This document shows positions 42,176-50,792 of a stretch of 64,000 nucleotides of DNA, piece after piece. A model generated the notes under the pieces. That model was not told the origin of the DNA and did no database searches. It saw only the letters and a program-made list of their open reading frames with translations. The translations under genes were made by a program, and so were the position numbers. This DNA is from an uncultured Paraprevotella sp. (GTDB lineage Bacteria; Bacteroidota; Bacteroidia; Bacteroidales; Bacteroidaceae): assembly GCA_944320765.1 (NCBI GenBank), contig CALUIS010000008.1:51161-115160 (forward strand), written 5' to 3'. The number at the start of each line of letters is the position of its first letter. Within the stretch, counting starts at the first letter, position 1.

Positions 42176-42820
42176 TCATCTCAGGTCGATGACTTCGGCT
42201 TGCGGGAAGTCTGAGGCGTTGAACTCGAAGTCCGACGCCTTGAAGGCCTGCCCGGTGTGGAAGCCGTGGATGGAGATGCGGGTCCAGTGTCCGTTTCCGC
42301 CTTGCTGCATCCTGACGCACAAGGGTACGTACGTCTTCCGGTCGATGTCCAGGATGACGGTGCGCAGGCTTGCCTTCTTGTCTTGGGCCGTCAGCGTCAC
42401 TTCGTAACATGCTTTTCCACGCAGGGTGGTTTCTTTCATCTCATAATGGTATCCGCTCTTGTAGAGGTTGACGAAGGTGTAGGGGTTCATGCCTTGCCGC
42501 TCTTCCGGGGTGGGGACGCTTACGTTGACCTCTTCGTTGGCTTTCACGTAGCTCCATTGCGTCTCTCCGTTGTACCATGTGGTCATGTCCGGGGTGGTCA
42601 TCTGGAACTTCTCCCCCCACAGGCACATGGTGCCGGACGTGCTGCCCTGGAGCTGCCCGCCGGCGAAGCTGTCAGCCTTGAAGTCTGCCCTTATGCCGCC
42701 TTTCCCGGTGATGAGGGAAGCCGTCGTGTCCAATACCTTGCGCGCGTCCTTGCCGGACTCCGCATGTCCCGTCATGGCCAGCGCGATGCAGCAGGCCGCT
42801 ATCCAGATTCTTTTCTTCAT
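42176..42820 (-). CDS. lolA: LolA-like outer-membrane lipoprotein carrier protein
   Basis: A 214-residue periplasmic protein with a signal peptide (MKKRIWIAACCIALAMTGHAES). The body has the LolA half-barrel pattern: SGTMCLWGEKFQMTTPDMTTWYNGETQWSYVKANEEVNVSVP, then FVNLYKSGYHYEMKE and the C-terminal ISIHGFHTGQAFKASDFEFNASDFPQAEVIDLR. It would escort lipoproteins from the inner to the outer membrane. It is placed 9 bases after ftsK, the usual Bacteroidales order. Confidence 0.88.
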   Translation of the reverse strand: MKKRIWIAACCIALAMTGHAESGKDARKVLDTTASLITGKGGIRADFKADSFAGGQLQGSTSGTMCLWGEKFQMTTPDMTTWYNGETQWSYVKANEEVNVSVPTPEERQGMNPYTFVNLYKSGYHYEMKETTLRGKACYEVTLTAQDKKASLRTVILDIDRKTYVPLCVRMQQGGNGHWTRISIHGFHTGQAFKASDFEFNASDFPQAEVIDLR

Positions 42821-42829
42821 CTTTTTGGT

Positions 42830-45316
42830 TTATTTGATGCCCAGTTGGTCTAATTTCATTTGCAGGGAGTTCTCGTCGGCGTACAGTACTTCGCGGGGCT
42901 TGCTGCCTTGCGCCGCCCCGACCACGCCGGCCCGTTCCAGCTGGTCCATGATGCGTCCCGCACGGTTGTAGCCGATGGCGAACTTGCGCTGTATCATCGA
43001 GGTGGAGCCTTGCTGTGTGGCGGTTATCAGGTGCGCGGCCTGTCCGCACAGGGGGTCCCAGCTGCCGATGTCCGACGCGTCGCCCATGCCGCCGTCCTCG
43101 TTCTCCATTTCCACCTTGGGCAGCTCGAACGGCCCGAGGTAGCTTTGCTGGCGGGAGATGTAGGTGGTGATGCGTTCCACTTCCGGCGTGTCGACAAAGG
43201 CACACTGCACGCGCACCGGTTCGCTGCCGCTGAGGAAGAGCATGTCGCCCCGCCCGATGAGGCGGTTGGCCCCAGGCTGGTCCAGGATGGTGCGCGAGTC
43301 GATCATCGAGCTGACCTTGAAGGCCATCCGGGCCGGGAAGTTCGCCTTGATGGTACCTGTGATGATGTTGGTCGTGGGGCGTTGCGTGGCGATGATCATG
43401 TGGATGCCCACGGCGCGGGCCAGCTGGGCGATGCGGGCGATGGGAAGCTCCACTTCCTTTCCCGCAGTCATGATAAGGTCGCCGAACTCGTCGATGACCA
43501 CCACGATGTAGGGCATGAAACGGTGCCCGTTCTCCGGGTTCAGCTGCCGGTTTTTGAACTTGGCGTTGTATTCCTTGATGTTCCGCACGCGTGCCTTCTT
43601 GAGCAGGTCGTAGCGTGTGTCCATCTCGGCGCAGAGGCTTTTCAAGGTGGCCACTACCTTCTGCACGTCCGTGATGATGGGTTCGCCCTCTTCTTCCGCT
43701 ATCTTGGCCAGGAAATGGTTCTCGATGGGGGAGTAGATGCTGAACTCCACTTTCTTGGGGTCCACCATGACGAATTTCAGTTCCGCCGGATGCTTCTTAT
43801 ATAATAAGGAGGTGATGATGGCGTTCAGCCCGACGGACTTTCCTTGTCCCGTGGCGCCGGCCACCAACAGGTGCGGCATCTTGGCCAGGTCCACCATGAA
43901 GACCTCGTTCGTGATGGTCTTGCCTAGCGCGATGGGCAGCTCGTAGTCCGTTTCGCGGAACTTGCGGCTGTTCAGGATGCTTTCCATCGACACGATGCGC
44001 GGCCTGTCGTTCGGGACCTCTATGCCGATGGTGCCTTTTCCCGGAATCGGGGCGATGATGCGGATGCCCTTGGCGCTCAGGCTTTGGGCGATGTCGTCCT
44101 CCAGGTTCCGGATGCGGGAGATGCGCACCCCTTGTGCCTGCGTGATTTCATAAAGTGTGACGGTGGGCCCCACCGTGGCCTTGATGGACACGATTTCCAC
44201 CCCGAAGTTCCGGAGAACCTCGATGATGCGGTCTTTCTTCTGGTTCTGTTCCGTCATGTCGATGGGAATGGTGTCGTCCGCGCATTTGTCCAGCAGGTCC
44301 AGCGTGGGGTAGTGGTAGTTCTCCAGGTCCAGCTTCGGGTCGTAAGGTTCCAGCGCGCCTTTGCTGTCTTTGTCGGCCACTTCTTCCTCTTCCGTTTCCA
44401 CGATGTCCAGTTCGAGTGCCGGGGCTTCGTGCCCGCCCCCCTCCATCGTGGCGGGCGGGACGGGAGCAGGTTCTTGTTTTTGCGGGATTTCAAGTTCAAT
44501 GGTGTGCGGGATGTCCTCTTCCTTTTCTTCCTCTTCCCTCCGGCGACTGTCTGCAGGTTCTTGGACCTCGGGCTGTTCCGTCGTGCCGTTTGCGGGGAGG
44601 CCCGTCTCAGGATGTTCCTTGGCAGGGAGCTTGGACTTGATATAATCCACCGGATTCAGGATGCGCCTCACCAGCCGGATGGTCTCGTTGCTGACATACG
44701 CCAGGTAGGCCACCGCTACCAGCAGCAGGGTCATGAAAGTGCCGATGGCGCCGATGCGTTGGTTGAGCCATTGGGAGATGAAAAGGCCGTGGTCGCCTCC
44801 CGGGTTGATGAAGTTCCAGCCGTCCAGACCCTCGAAGAACTGTTGCAGGAAAAAAGAGCCGGCCACAGACAGCCAGATGGTCAGGGTCGTGCAATGGAGG
44901 AACCATTTCCAAAGTCTGACTTTGTAGGCCCGCATCAGTTTCATGGAGGCCACGATGAGGAAGGCCGGCACGATGAACGCGGAAAACCCGAAGCAGTGGT
45001 TGATCCAGTAGTGGGCGCAGTATGCTCCTACCGCCCCGGCGTAATTCATGAAACCTTCCATGCTTCCGGTTTCCAGCAGGCATTGGTCGTCGGCTCCGGT
45101 AAAAAGGTAAGAGGTGAACGAAAGCAGCATGAACAAGGCGAGGATGAGCAACGCCAGGCCGAAGAAGAAACGGATGGTCTCTTTATGCCCCACCGGCTCT
45201 TCCCCCGCGTTCAGCACTTTTCCTTCCGCTGCGGGGCTTTTGTCCTTCGTGCTTTTGTTCTTTCGTATCTTATTGCCTAATTTGGTGGTTTGTACGGTTG
45301 GAGTCTTCTTGTTCAT
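42830..45316 (-). CDS. ftsK: DNA translocase FtsK/SpoIIIE
   Basis: An 828-residue membrane-anchored motor that moves chromosome DNA at the division septum. The start at 45316 (MNKKTPTVQTTKLGNKIRKNK) is followed by about four membrane helices (about 55-215), an acidic linker (EEEEKEEDIPH), the alpha/beta motor with Walker A GATGQGKSVGLNAI near 487 and Walker B YIVVVIDEFGDLI, and the gamma winged-helix domain at the end (ITATQQGSTSMIQRKFAIGYNRAGRIMDQLERAGVV) that reads polar sequences. The open frame upstream of 45316 is not part of the gene. First of the ftsK-lolA-trxB run. Confidence 0.96.
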   Translation of the reverse strand: MNKKTPTVQTTKLGNKIRKNKSTKDKSPAAEGKVLNAGEEPVGHKETIRFFFGLALLILALFMLLSFTSYLFTGADDQCLLETGSMEGFMNYAGAVGAYCAHYWINHCFGFSAFIVPAFLIVASMKLMRAYKVRLWKWFLHCTTLTIWLSVAGSFFLQQFFEGLDGWNFINPGGDHGLFISQWLNQRIGAIGTFMTLLLVAVAYLAYVSNETIRLVRRILNPVDYIKSKLPAKEHPETGLPANGTTEQPEVQEPADSRRREEEEKEEDIPHTIELEIPQKQEPAPVPPATMEGGGHEAPALELDIVETEEEEVADKDSKGALEPYDPKLDLENYHYPTLDLLDKCADDTIPIDMTEQNQKKDRIIEVLRNFGVEIVSIKATVGPTVTLYEITQAQGVRISRIRNLEDDIAQSLSAKGIRIIAPIPGKGTIGIEVPNDRPRIVSMESILNSRKFRETDYELPIALGKTITNEVFMVDLAKMPHLLVAGATGQGKSVGLNAIITSLLYKKHPAELKFVMVDPKKVEFSIYSPIENHFLAKIAEEEGEPIITDVQKVVATLKSLCAEMDTRYDLLKKARVRNIKEYNAKFKNRQLNPENGHRFMPYIVVVIDEFGDLIMTAGKEVELPIARIAQLARAVGIHMIIATQRPTTNIITGTIKANFPARMAFKVSSMIDSRTILDQPGANRLIGRGDMLFLSGSEPVRVQCAFVDTPEVERITTYISRQQSYLGPFELPKVEMENEDGGMGDASDIGSWDPLCGQAAHLITATQQGSTSMIQRKFAIGYNRAGRIMDQLERAGVVGAAQGSKPREVLYADENSLQMKLDQLGIK

Positions 45317-45343
45317 TTGGGTTTCTCGATATGAAAACGAGTA

Positions 45344-45402
45344 CAAAAGTAAATGAAAATCATCAATTCTTCTACTTTTTCCCCCAATTTTTTGTAGCTT
45401 TG
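45344..45402. promoter_or_regulatory. Divergent -7 boxes of ftsK and the DUF5063 gene
   Basis: Minus strand TACTTTTG at 45344-45351, 28 bases before ftsK, and plus strand TAGCTTTG at 45395-45402, 29 bases before the DUF5063 ATG. Both match TAnnTTTG; -33 boxes are weak. Confidence 0.5.
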
Positions 45403-45430
45403 TACTTTTTAGGGAAAAATAGGAGTTGGA

Positions 45431-45991
45431 ATGAATGCGAATGGAATGAAGAATATCGTATATTCCCGTAATACAGTGGAATTTGTAACTGTAGCCGCAG
45501 AATATTGTGCCTATCTGGAGCAGTCGGAAGGGCGTAAGCGTCCGGAATTCGTGGATACAGTGTTGAAGCTCTTGCCTTTGCTCTACCTGAAGGCTTCCTT
45601 GCTGGAGGATGTGGAAGGGGCGGAGGATTTCCTGCCGGAGGATTTCGTTTCGGAACAGGATTATGAATTCATACGCCTGACCTTGTCTTCCATCATGGGC
45701 GAGGACGACGACTACCTGGACTTTTGCAACGAAGGCGTGAGGTTCAGTGACGAGCCTGCGGTGAAGACGATATCCGAGGATTTGTCGGATGTGTACCAGG
45801 CCGTGAAGAATTTCGTGGAGACTTACCGGCTGGGGCTGGATGAGAACATGTATGAGGCCGTGGCGGAAGTGCGGAATGCGTTTGTGCTTTACTGGGGGCA
45901 GACGTTGGCCAATGCCATGCGCGCGTTGCACCGCGTGCGCTATGCCGCACGTGAGGAAGAAGGGGAGGACGGCTATGGCGATATAGACTAA
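45431..45991 (+). CDS. DUF5063 domain-containing protein
   Basis: A 186-residue acidic, all-helical protein typical of DUF5063 in Bacteroidales: RNTVEFVTVAAEYCAYLEQSE, LLPLLYLKASLLEDVE, FVSEQDYEFIRLTLSSIMGEDDDYLDF and DLSDVYQAVKNFVETYRLG. No signal peptide or membrane segment is present. The function is unknown. It is followed after 14 bases by the 3'-5' exonuclease and then the rRNA methyltransferase, an order seen in related genomes. Confidence 0.82.
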   Translation: MNANGMKNIVYSRNTVEFVTVAAEYCAYLEQSEGRKRPEFVDTVLKLLPLLYLKASLLEDVEGAEDFLPEDFVSEQDYEFIRLTLSSIMGEDDDYLDFCNEGVRFSDEPAVKTISEDLSDVYQAVKNFVETYRLGLDENMYEAVAEVRNAFVLYWGQTLANAMRALHRVRYAAREEEGEDGYGDID

Positions 45992-46005
45992 ATTGAAGCT
46001 GAAAG

Positions 46006-46626
46006 ATGAAAACATTATATAACAGATTTGACAAAAAGATGATATCCACGTTGCCGCGTGTCTTGTTCGACGGGCGGATTTTTGTGATTCAGACAGAGCC
46101 GGAGGCAACCAAGGCTGTGGATTACCTGTCCGGGTTCCCCTTGGTGGGAGTGGACACGGAGACCCGTCCGTCGTTCCGGAAAGGCGCGGTGAACAAGGTC
46201 GCTTTGCTGCAAGTGTCCACGGACGATACCTGCTTTCTGTTCCGGCTGAACCGTATCGGCCTGACGGATAGCGTGAAGAGCTTGTTGCAGAACCAGAATG
46301 TGCTGAAGGTGGGATTGTCGTTGCGGGACGACTTCGCTTCGCTGCACAAGAGGGATGAGTTTGAACCCCATGCGTTCCTGGAGCTTCAAGACTACGTGAA
46401 GGCTTTTGGAATACAAGATATGAGCCTGCAGAAGCTGTATGCCAACGTGTTCGGGCAGAAAATCAGCAAAGGGCAACAGCTGACCAACTGGGAGGCGGAC
46501 GTGTTGAGCGAAGGGCAGAAACTGTATGCGGCCACCGACGCCTGGGCCTGCATCCGCCTGTACCGGGAGCTGGAAAGCCTGAAAAAGACCCGTGATTACC
46601 AGTTGGCCGTCGTGGAAGAATCATAA
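46006..46626 (+). CDS. 3'-5' exonuclease (DnaQ/RNase D-like)
   Basis: A 206-residue DEDD-family nuclease domain. Motif I is VGVDTETRPSF with the Asp and Glu, motif II has FLFRLNRIGLTD and VLKVGLSLRDDFASLHK with the conserved aspartate, and motif III is LYAATDAWACIRLY with the Y...D pair. It lacks the HRDC domains of full RNase D, as do WRN-exo-like relatives. The likely role is trimming RNA or DNA 3' ends. Confidence 0.88.
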   Translation: MKTLYNRFDKKMISTLPRVLFDGRIFVIQTEPEATKAVDYLSGFPLVGVDTETRPSFRKGAVNKVALLQVSTDDTCFLFRLNRIGLTDSVKSLLQNQNVLKVGLSLRDDFASLHKRDEFEPHAFLELQDYVKAFGIQDMSLQKLYANVFGQKISKGQQLTNWEADVLSEGQKLYAATDAWACIRLYRELESLKKTRDYQLAVVEES

Positions 46627-46646
46627 TCAACTTTGAGAAAGGACTT

Positions 46647-47828
46647 ATGTATAAGAACGTATATTTAAAAAGAGGAAAAGAAGAGAGTCTGAAACGTTTC
46701 CATCCCTGGGTCTTCTCCGGTGCCATCCAACAGATAGAGGGAGAGCCGGAGGAAGGGGAAGTCGTGCGGGTGCTGACGGCAGAAGGGGATTTCATCGCCG
46801 TGGGACATTGGCAGATTGGTTCCATTGCCGTCAGGGTCCTCGACTTTGAGGACCGGGACATTGATGAGGACTATTGGAAGCGTCGGCTGCAGGTGGCTTA
46901 TGATATGCGTCGTGCCATAGGGGTGGCCAGCGGAAAGGGCAATGACACTTACCGCCTGGTGCATGGCGAAGGGGATGGCCTGCCCGGGCTGGTGGTGGAC
47001 GTGTACGGGAAGACTGCCGTCATGCAGGCGCACAGTGTGGGGATGCATTGTGCGCGTCATGAAGTCGCCGGCGCCGTGGTCGGAGTGACTTGTGGGGCTG
47101 TCGAGAATGTGTATTATAAGAGTGAGACCACTTTGCCTTTCAAGGCGGACTTGGGACAGGAGAACGGTTTCATCATCGGCGGAAGCCGTGATGACGTGGC
47201 TGTGGAGAACGGGCTGAAGTTCCATATCGATTGGTTGAAAGGGCAGAAGACGGGATTCTTTGTGGACCAGCGCGACAACCGTTCGTTGCTGGAACGCTAT
47301 GCCAAAGGGCGCACGGTGCTGAACATGTTCTGCTATACGGGCGGATTCAGCGTATATGCCATGCGGGGCGGGGCTGCCTCGGTGCATTCCGTGGACAGCT
47401 CGTCCAAGGCTGTGGACCTGACGCGGGCCAATGTGGAGCTGAATTTTCCGGGTGACGCACGTCATGAAGCCTATGCGGAAGACGCCTTCAAGTTCTTGGA
47501 TGCGATGGACAGCCGTTATGACCTCATTGTCCTCGACCCGCCGGCCTTCGCCAAGCACAAGGATGCGCTCCGCCAGGCGTTGAAGGGGTACACCCGGCTG
47601 AACGCCAAGGCTTTCTCCAAAATCAGGCCCGGAGGAATCTTGTTCACGTTCAGTTGTTCGCAAGTGGTCAGCAAGGACAATTTCCGGACGGCAGTGTTCA
47701 CGGCGGCGGCACAAAGCGGGCGAAAGGTGCGTATCCTCCATCAACTTCACCAGCCTGCGGACCATCCGGTCAATATTTATCATCCCGAAGGCGAATATTT
47801 GAAAGGACTGGTGCTTTATGTGGAGTGA
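46647..47828 (+). CDS. Class I SAM-dependent rRNA (cytosine-C5) methyltransferase, RlmI-like
   Basis: A 393-residue protein with an N-terminal PUA-like RNA-binding domain (YLKRGKEESLKRFHPWVFSGAI), a central EEHI-type region, and a Rossmann methyltransferase domain with KTGFFVDQRDNRSLLERYAKGRTVLNMFCYTGGFSVYAMRGGA. The catalytic loop is LIVLDPPAFAK, and the active cysteine is in FTFSCSQVV. E. coli RlmI methylates C1962 of 23S rRNA; the same target is likely. It starts 20 bases after the exonuclease. Confidence 0.92.
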   Translation: MYKNVYLKRGKEESLKRFHPWVFSGAIQQIEGEPEEGEVVRVLTAEGDFIAVGHWQIGSIAVRVLDFEDRDIDEDYWKRRLQVAYDMRRAIGVASGKGNDTYRLVHGEGDGLPGLVVDVYGKTAVMQAHSVGMHCARHEVAGAVVGVTCGAVENVYYKSETTLPFKADLGQENGFIIGGSRDDVAVENGLKFHIDWLKGQKTGFFVDQRDNRSLLERYAKGRTVLNMFCYTGGFSVYAMRGGAASVHSVDSSSKAVDLTRANVELNFPGDARHEAYAEDAFKFLDAMDSRYDLIVLDPPAFAKHKDALRQALKGYTRLNAKAFSKIRPGGILFTFSCSQVVSKDNFRTAVFTAAAQSGRKVRILHQLHQPADHPVNIYHPEGEYLKGLVLYVE

Positions 47829-47894
47829 AAGGCCGTCAGAAACCGCCTGAATTCATAAAACATGTTAAACACAGTGCATTTTTTAGCCCAAATG

Positions 47895-47925
47895 TTTGGA
47901 GGTATCTGGAAAACCCGTACCTTTG
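47895..47925 (+). promoter_or_regulatory. Strong promoter in the gap before the nucleoside transporter
   Basis: TTTG at 47895-47898, a 19-base spacer and TACCTTTG at 47918-47925, the best promoter match in the window. The nearest gene starts 195 bases away, beyond two terminator hairpins, so it most likely serves a short RNA. Confidence 0.7.
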
Positions 47926-47930
47926 CATTG

Positions 47931-47999
47931 TGTTTTTCATGGTATTAGATTTAAGGTTAATGGAAGATTGGTTGTCGAGATGACAACCTTCTTTTTTTT
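47931..47999 (+). ncRNA. Candidate small noncoding RNA of about 70 bases
   Basis: The stretch begins just after the promoter -7 box and ends in a terminator: GGTTGTC (47970-47976) pairs with GACAACC (47982-47988), followed by TTCTTTTTTTT. The 5' half is AT-rich and contains CATGGTATTAGATTTAAGG, a block I associate with noncoding RNA candidates in Bacteroidales, though I could not check this. The only frame from its ATG (47939) is short and without coding character. Start and end are estimated to within a few bases. Confidence 0.6.
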
Positions 48000-48036
48000 A
48001 CCCTCTTTCCTTTCTCGGAAAGAGGGTAATTTTTTT
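48000..48036 (+). terminator. Second terminator after the small RNA candidate
   Basis: ACCCTCTTTCC (48000-48010) pairs perfectly with GGAAAGAGGGT (48017-48027) around a 6-base loop, followed by AATTTTTTTT. Confidence 0.75.
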
Positions 48037-48119
48037 GCGCCTACGGAGCAGGGATACGGATTTTTTTGTGTAAGTTTGCAAGGATAATAGGACTGCGGAC
48101 AAGTTAATACGTGAGAGCT

Positions 48120-49391
48120 ATGGATTTGAAAGTGCGTTTGACGGTGATGAACTTCCTGGAATATGCGGTGTGGGGGGCATACCTGACCTCCATGGGAAGC
48201 TATCTGGTGAAGATAGGAATGGCGGAGAACATCGGCTGGTTCTACTCTGTGCAGGGATTCATGTCTCTGTTCATGCCTGCTTTGGTGGGCATCATTGCCG
48301 ACCGTTGGCTGCAGGGGCAGAAAGTGTTGAGCCTGTGCCATGCGTTGGCTGGATTGTTTATGTTGTCCGCTTCCTTTTATGGCTTTGAGGCGGGCGCACA
48401 TGCTTCTTTCGCCACGCTGTTCACGCTTTATGCCTTAAGTGTGGCTTTCTTTATGCCGACCATAGCCTTGGCCAATTCGGTGGCCTATTCCGCATTGGAC
48501 GGTGCCGGGCTGGACACGGTGAAGGCTTTTCCGCCGATACGTGTGTTCGGCACCATCGGGTTCATCTGCTCCATGTGGGTGGTGGATTTGGGCGGAATGC
48601 AGGAGAACGCCGGGCAGTTTGCCTTCTCGGGGGCGTTGAGCCTCGTGCTGGCCGCATACGCCTTGACGTTGCCCGCCTGTCCGGTGAGCCGGGCCTCGGA
48701 ACGTAAGAGCCTGACGGAGGCTTTGGGGCTTCGTGCGTTCACCTTGTTCAAGCAGAAGCGCATGGCTCTTTTCTTCATCTTTTCCATGTGTCTGGGCATT
48801 TGCCTGCAGATTACCAATGGCTTTGCCAGTCCGTTCATTTTTTCTTTCGGCAACTTGCCAGAATATGCCGACACTTTTGGCGTGCAACATGCCAACATCC
48901 TGATTTCCATCTCGCAAATCAGCGAGACGTGCTGCATCCTGCTGATACCTTATTTCCTGAGCCGTTTCGGCATCAAGCGGGTGATGCTTATCGCCATAGT
49001 GGCATGGGTGTTCCGTTTCGGATTCTTTGCCGTCGGAAATCCCGGGCCGGGCGTATGGTTGTTCATCTTGTCGATGATTGTCTATGGAGTGGCTTTCGAC
49101 TTCTTCAATATCTCGGGGTCGCTGTTCGTGGACAAGGAAACCGACATCCGCATCCGCAGCAGTGCGCAGGGATTGTTCATGATGATGACCAACGGTCTTG
49201 GCGCTACGGTAGGTACGCTTTCCGCACAGGCCGTCATCAACCATTTCGTGTACGATTTGCCGCAGACCGCCACGGGGCATGAGGTCGTGGCGGGATGGCA
49301 TACCTGCTGGATGATATTCGCGGCCTACGCTTTGGTCATAGCCGTGTTGTTCTCCATATTCTTCAAATATAAACATGAGGCAAAGGAGTGA
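48120..49391 (+). CDS. Nucleoside permease, NHS/NupG-type MFS transporter
   Basis: A 423-residue membrane protein with about 12 transmembrane segments. The ATG at 48120 (MDLKVRLTVMNFLEYAVWGAYLTSMGSYL) is preferred to an upstream GTG because it gives the family's exact N-terminus. PTIALANSVAYSAL and FPPIRVFGTIGFICSMWVVD are typical of nucleoside:proton symporters. It imports nucleosides for salvage. Its stop is 6 bases before the next start, so it is coupled to the nuclease and rsmE genes. Confidence 0.92.
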   Translation: MDLKVRLTVMNFLEYAVWGAYLTSMGSYLVKIGMAENIGWFYSVQGFMSLFMPALVGIIADRWLQGQKVLSLCHALAGLFMLSASFYGFEAGAHASFATLFTLYALSVAFFMPTIALANSVAYSALDGAGLDTVKAFPPIRVFGTIGFICSMWVVDLGGMQENAGQFAFSGALSLVLAAYALTLPACPVSRASERKSLTEALGLRAFTLFKQKRMALFFIFSMCLGICLQITNGFASPFIFSFGNLPEYADTFGVQHANILISISQISETCCILLIPYFLSRFGIKRVMLIAIVAWVFRFGFFAVGNPGPGVWLFILSMIVYGVAFDFFNISGSLFVDKETDIRIRSSAQGLFMMMTNGLGATVGTLSAQAVINHFVYDLPQTATGHEVVAGWHTCWMIFAAYALVIAVLFSIFFKYKHEAKE

Positions 49392-49396
49392 GCCGG

Positions 49397-49957
49397 ATGA
49401 TGAGTGAGGAGGTGAAAGAATTGAAAGTGCTGACCGTTTCAAAATGTACGGAAGACGGGGCAGCTTATATGGCTCTCTTGCGGGAGAAGGACGGCAAACG
49501 CATCTTGCCGGTCCTGATGGAACGCAGTGAGGCCTTTCAGCTGTTGATGAAGATGAAAGGCGTGAAGAAGAGCGACCTCCCGTCTACAATGGCGGACGTG
49601 ATGCGTGCGGCGTTCCAGCAGTGCGAAATGAACATCGAGGAGGTGCGTATCGCGGCCGTTGGGGCCGGTGTGACCTATTGTCACATTTTGTATCGGGAAC
49701 ATGCGATGTACCACATGATCCGTTACTGCAAGGCGGCGGACTGCCTGATACTGGCCTATACGTTCGACTGTCCGATAACCATCGGCGAGATCCTGTTGGA
49801 GCAGCAATACATGCGCGAGGTGGGGGAGGGAATGTATTCCATACCCGTGAACTCGGTGAACATAGAGGCGTTACGTGAGGCGTTGAAGCGTGCGATAGAA
49901 GAAGAGAATTATGAACTGGCATCCCAGTTGAGGGATGAAATCAAACGACGGGCATGA
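49397..49957 (+). CDS. Bifunctional nuclease (BFN) domain protein with UVR motif
   Basis: A 186-residue protein. The BFN domain spans about 1-130 (LREKDGKRILPVLMERSEAFQLLMKMKGVKKSDLPSTMADVMRAAF), and a UvrB/UvrC-like motif ends it (RALKRAIEEENYELASQLRDEIKRR). BFN relatives from plants and bacteria have been reported to cut RNA and single-stranded DNA; the true bacterial role is unclear. The ATG at 49397 is chosen over a GTG overlapping the previous gene because AAAGGAG lies at the right distance. It overlaps rsmE by 4 bases. Confidence 0.85.
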   Translation: MMSEEVKELKVLTVSKCTEDGAAYMALLREKDGKRILPVLMERSEAFQLLMKMKGVKKSDLPSTMADVMRAAFQQCEMNIEEVRIAAVGAGVTYCHILYREHAMYHMIRYCKAADCLILAYTFDCPITIGEILLEQQYMREVGEGMYSIPVNSVNIEALREALKRAIEEENYELASQLRDEIKRRA

Positions 49958-50715
49958 AGGAAATCCATGTGTTTTACGCGCCGGAGGCCGGCGAGGTGCA
50001 GGAACTTCCGGCGGAGGAAGCGGCCCATTGTGTGCGGGTGCTGCGTCTGCAGCCCGGCGATGAGATTCGTCTGACAGACGGGAAGGGTACCTTTTATCGG
50101 GCCGAGATTACGACGGCCACAGGGAAACGGTGCTTGTTCCGTGTGCTGGAGGCTTGGTCTCAGGGCAAGGAATGGAGGGGATGCCTGCATCTGGCTGTGG
50201 CTCCCACCAAGAACATGGACCGTATGGAATGGCTGGCGGAGAAAGCCACGGAAATCGGGTTTGACGAGCTGTCTTTCCTGGACTGCCGTTTTTCCGAGCG
50301 GAAGGTGGTGAAGACGGAGCGGATAGAAAAAATCCTGGTGTCGGCCATGAAGCAGAGCCATAAGGCCTTCAAGCCGCAATTGAACGGGATGGAAGACTTC
50401 AAGCGTTTCGTGTCCCGCCCATTTGCCGGACAAAAGTTCATCGCGCATTGTTATGATGAGGCTGACGTGTCCGGGGCGGAGAAACGGGAAGAGGACAAGG
50501 CCATGGACGGCGGCAAGCCGTTCCTGCTGGACGAGCTGGAGGCGGACCGGGACGCACTGGTGATGGTGGGGCCGGAAGGTGACTTCAGCGTCGAGGAGGT
50601 GCGTCTGGCGTTGGCCAACGGGTTCCGTTCCGTCAGTCTGGGGCGGAGCCGGTTGCGGACGGAGACGGCGGCACTGGTGGCCGTGCACCTGATGCATATC
50701 CGTCATGCAAAATGA
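49954..50715 (+). CDS. rsmE: 16S rRNA (uracil-1498-N3)-methyltransferase
   Basis: A 253-residue SPOUT-class methyltransferase that makes m3U1498 in 16S rRNA. The PUA-like N-terminus holds AHCVRVLRLQPGDEIRLTDGKG. The knot region shows KNMDRMEWLAEKATEIGFDEL, VMVGPEGDFSVEEV and SVSLGRSRLRTETAALVAV, the SAM-binding loops. It is slightly longer than common forms (about 235-245) owing to an acidic insert near residues 165-190. Last gene of the transporter-BFN-rsmE run. Confidence 0.95.
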   Translation: MKEIHVFYAPEAGEVQELPAEEAAHCVRVLRLQPGDEIRLTDGKGTFYRAEITTATGKRCLFRVLEAWSQGKEWRGCLHLAVAPTKNMDRMEWLAEKATEIGFDELSFLDCRFSERKVVKTERIEKILVSAMKQSHKAFKPQLNGMEDFKRFVSRPFAGQKFIAHCYDEADVSGAEKREEDKAMDGGKPFLLDELEADRDALVMVGPEGDFSVEEVRLALANGFRSVSLGRSRLRTETAALVAVHLMHIRHAK

Positions 50716-50792
50716 GACTATATGAAAAGATAACGTGAAACGGATTGATGGAAACAAGTGATTTGTGTGGTGTAAGTTTGATAAAGGGGGCA

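Noticed and set aside
48071..48078. TAAGTTTG as the nucleoside transporter promoter
   Set aside because: It matches the -7 box, but the only TTTG upstream is 2 bases away rather than about 20, so it was not listed as a promoter.
50772..50779. TAAGTTTG as the promoter of the C5 methyltransferase
   Set aside because: It is only 13 bases before the preferred ATG and would leave almost no leader; no -33 box is at the right distance.
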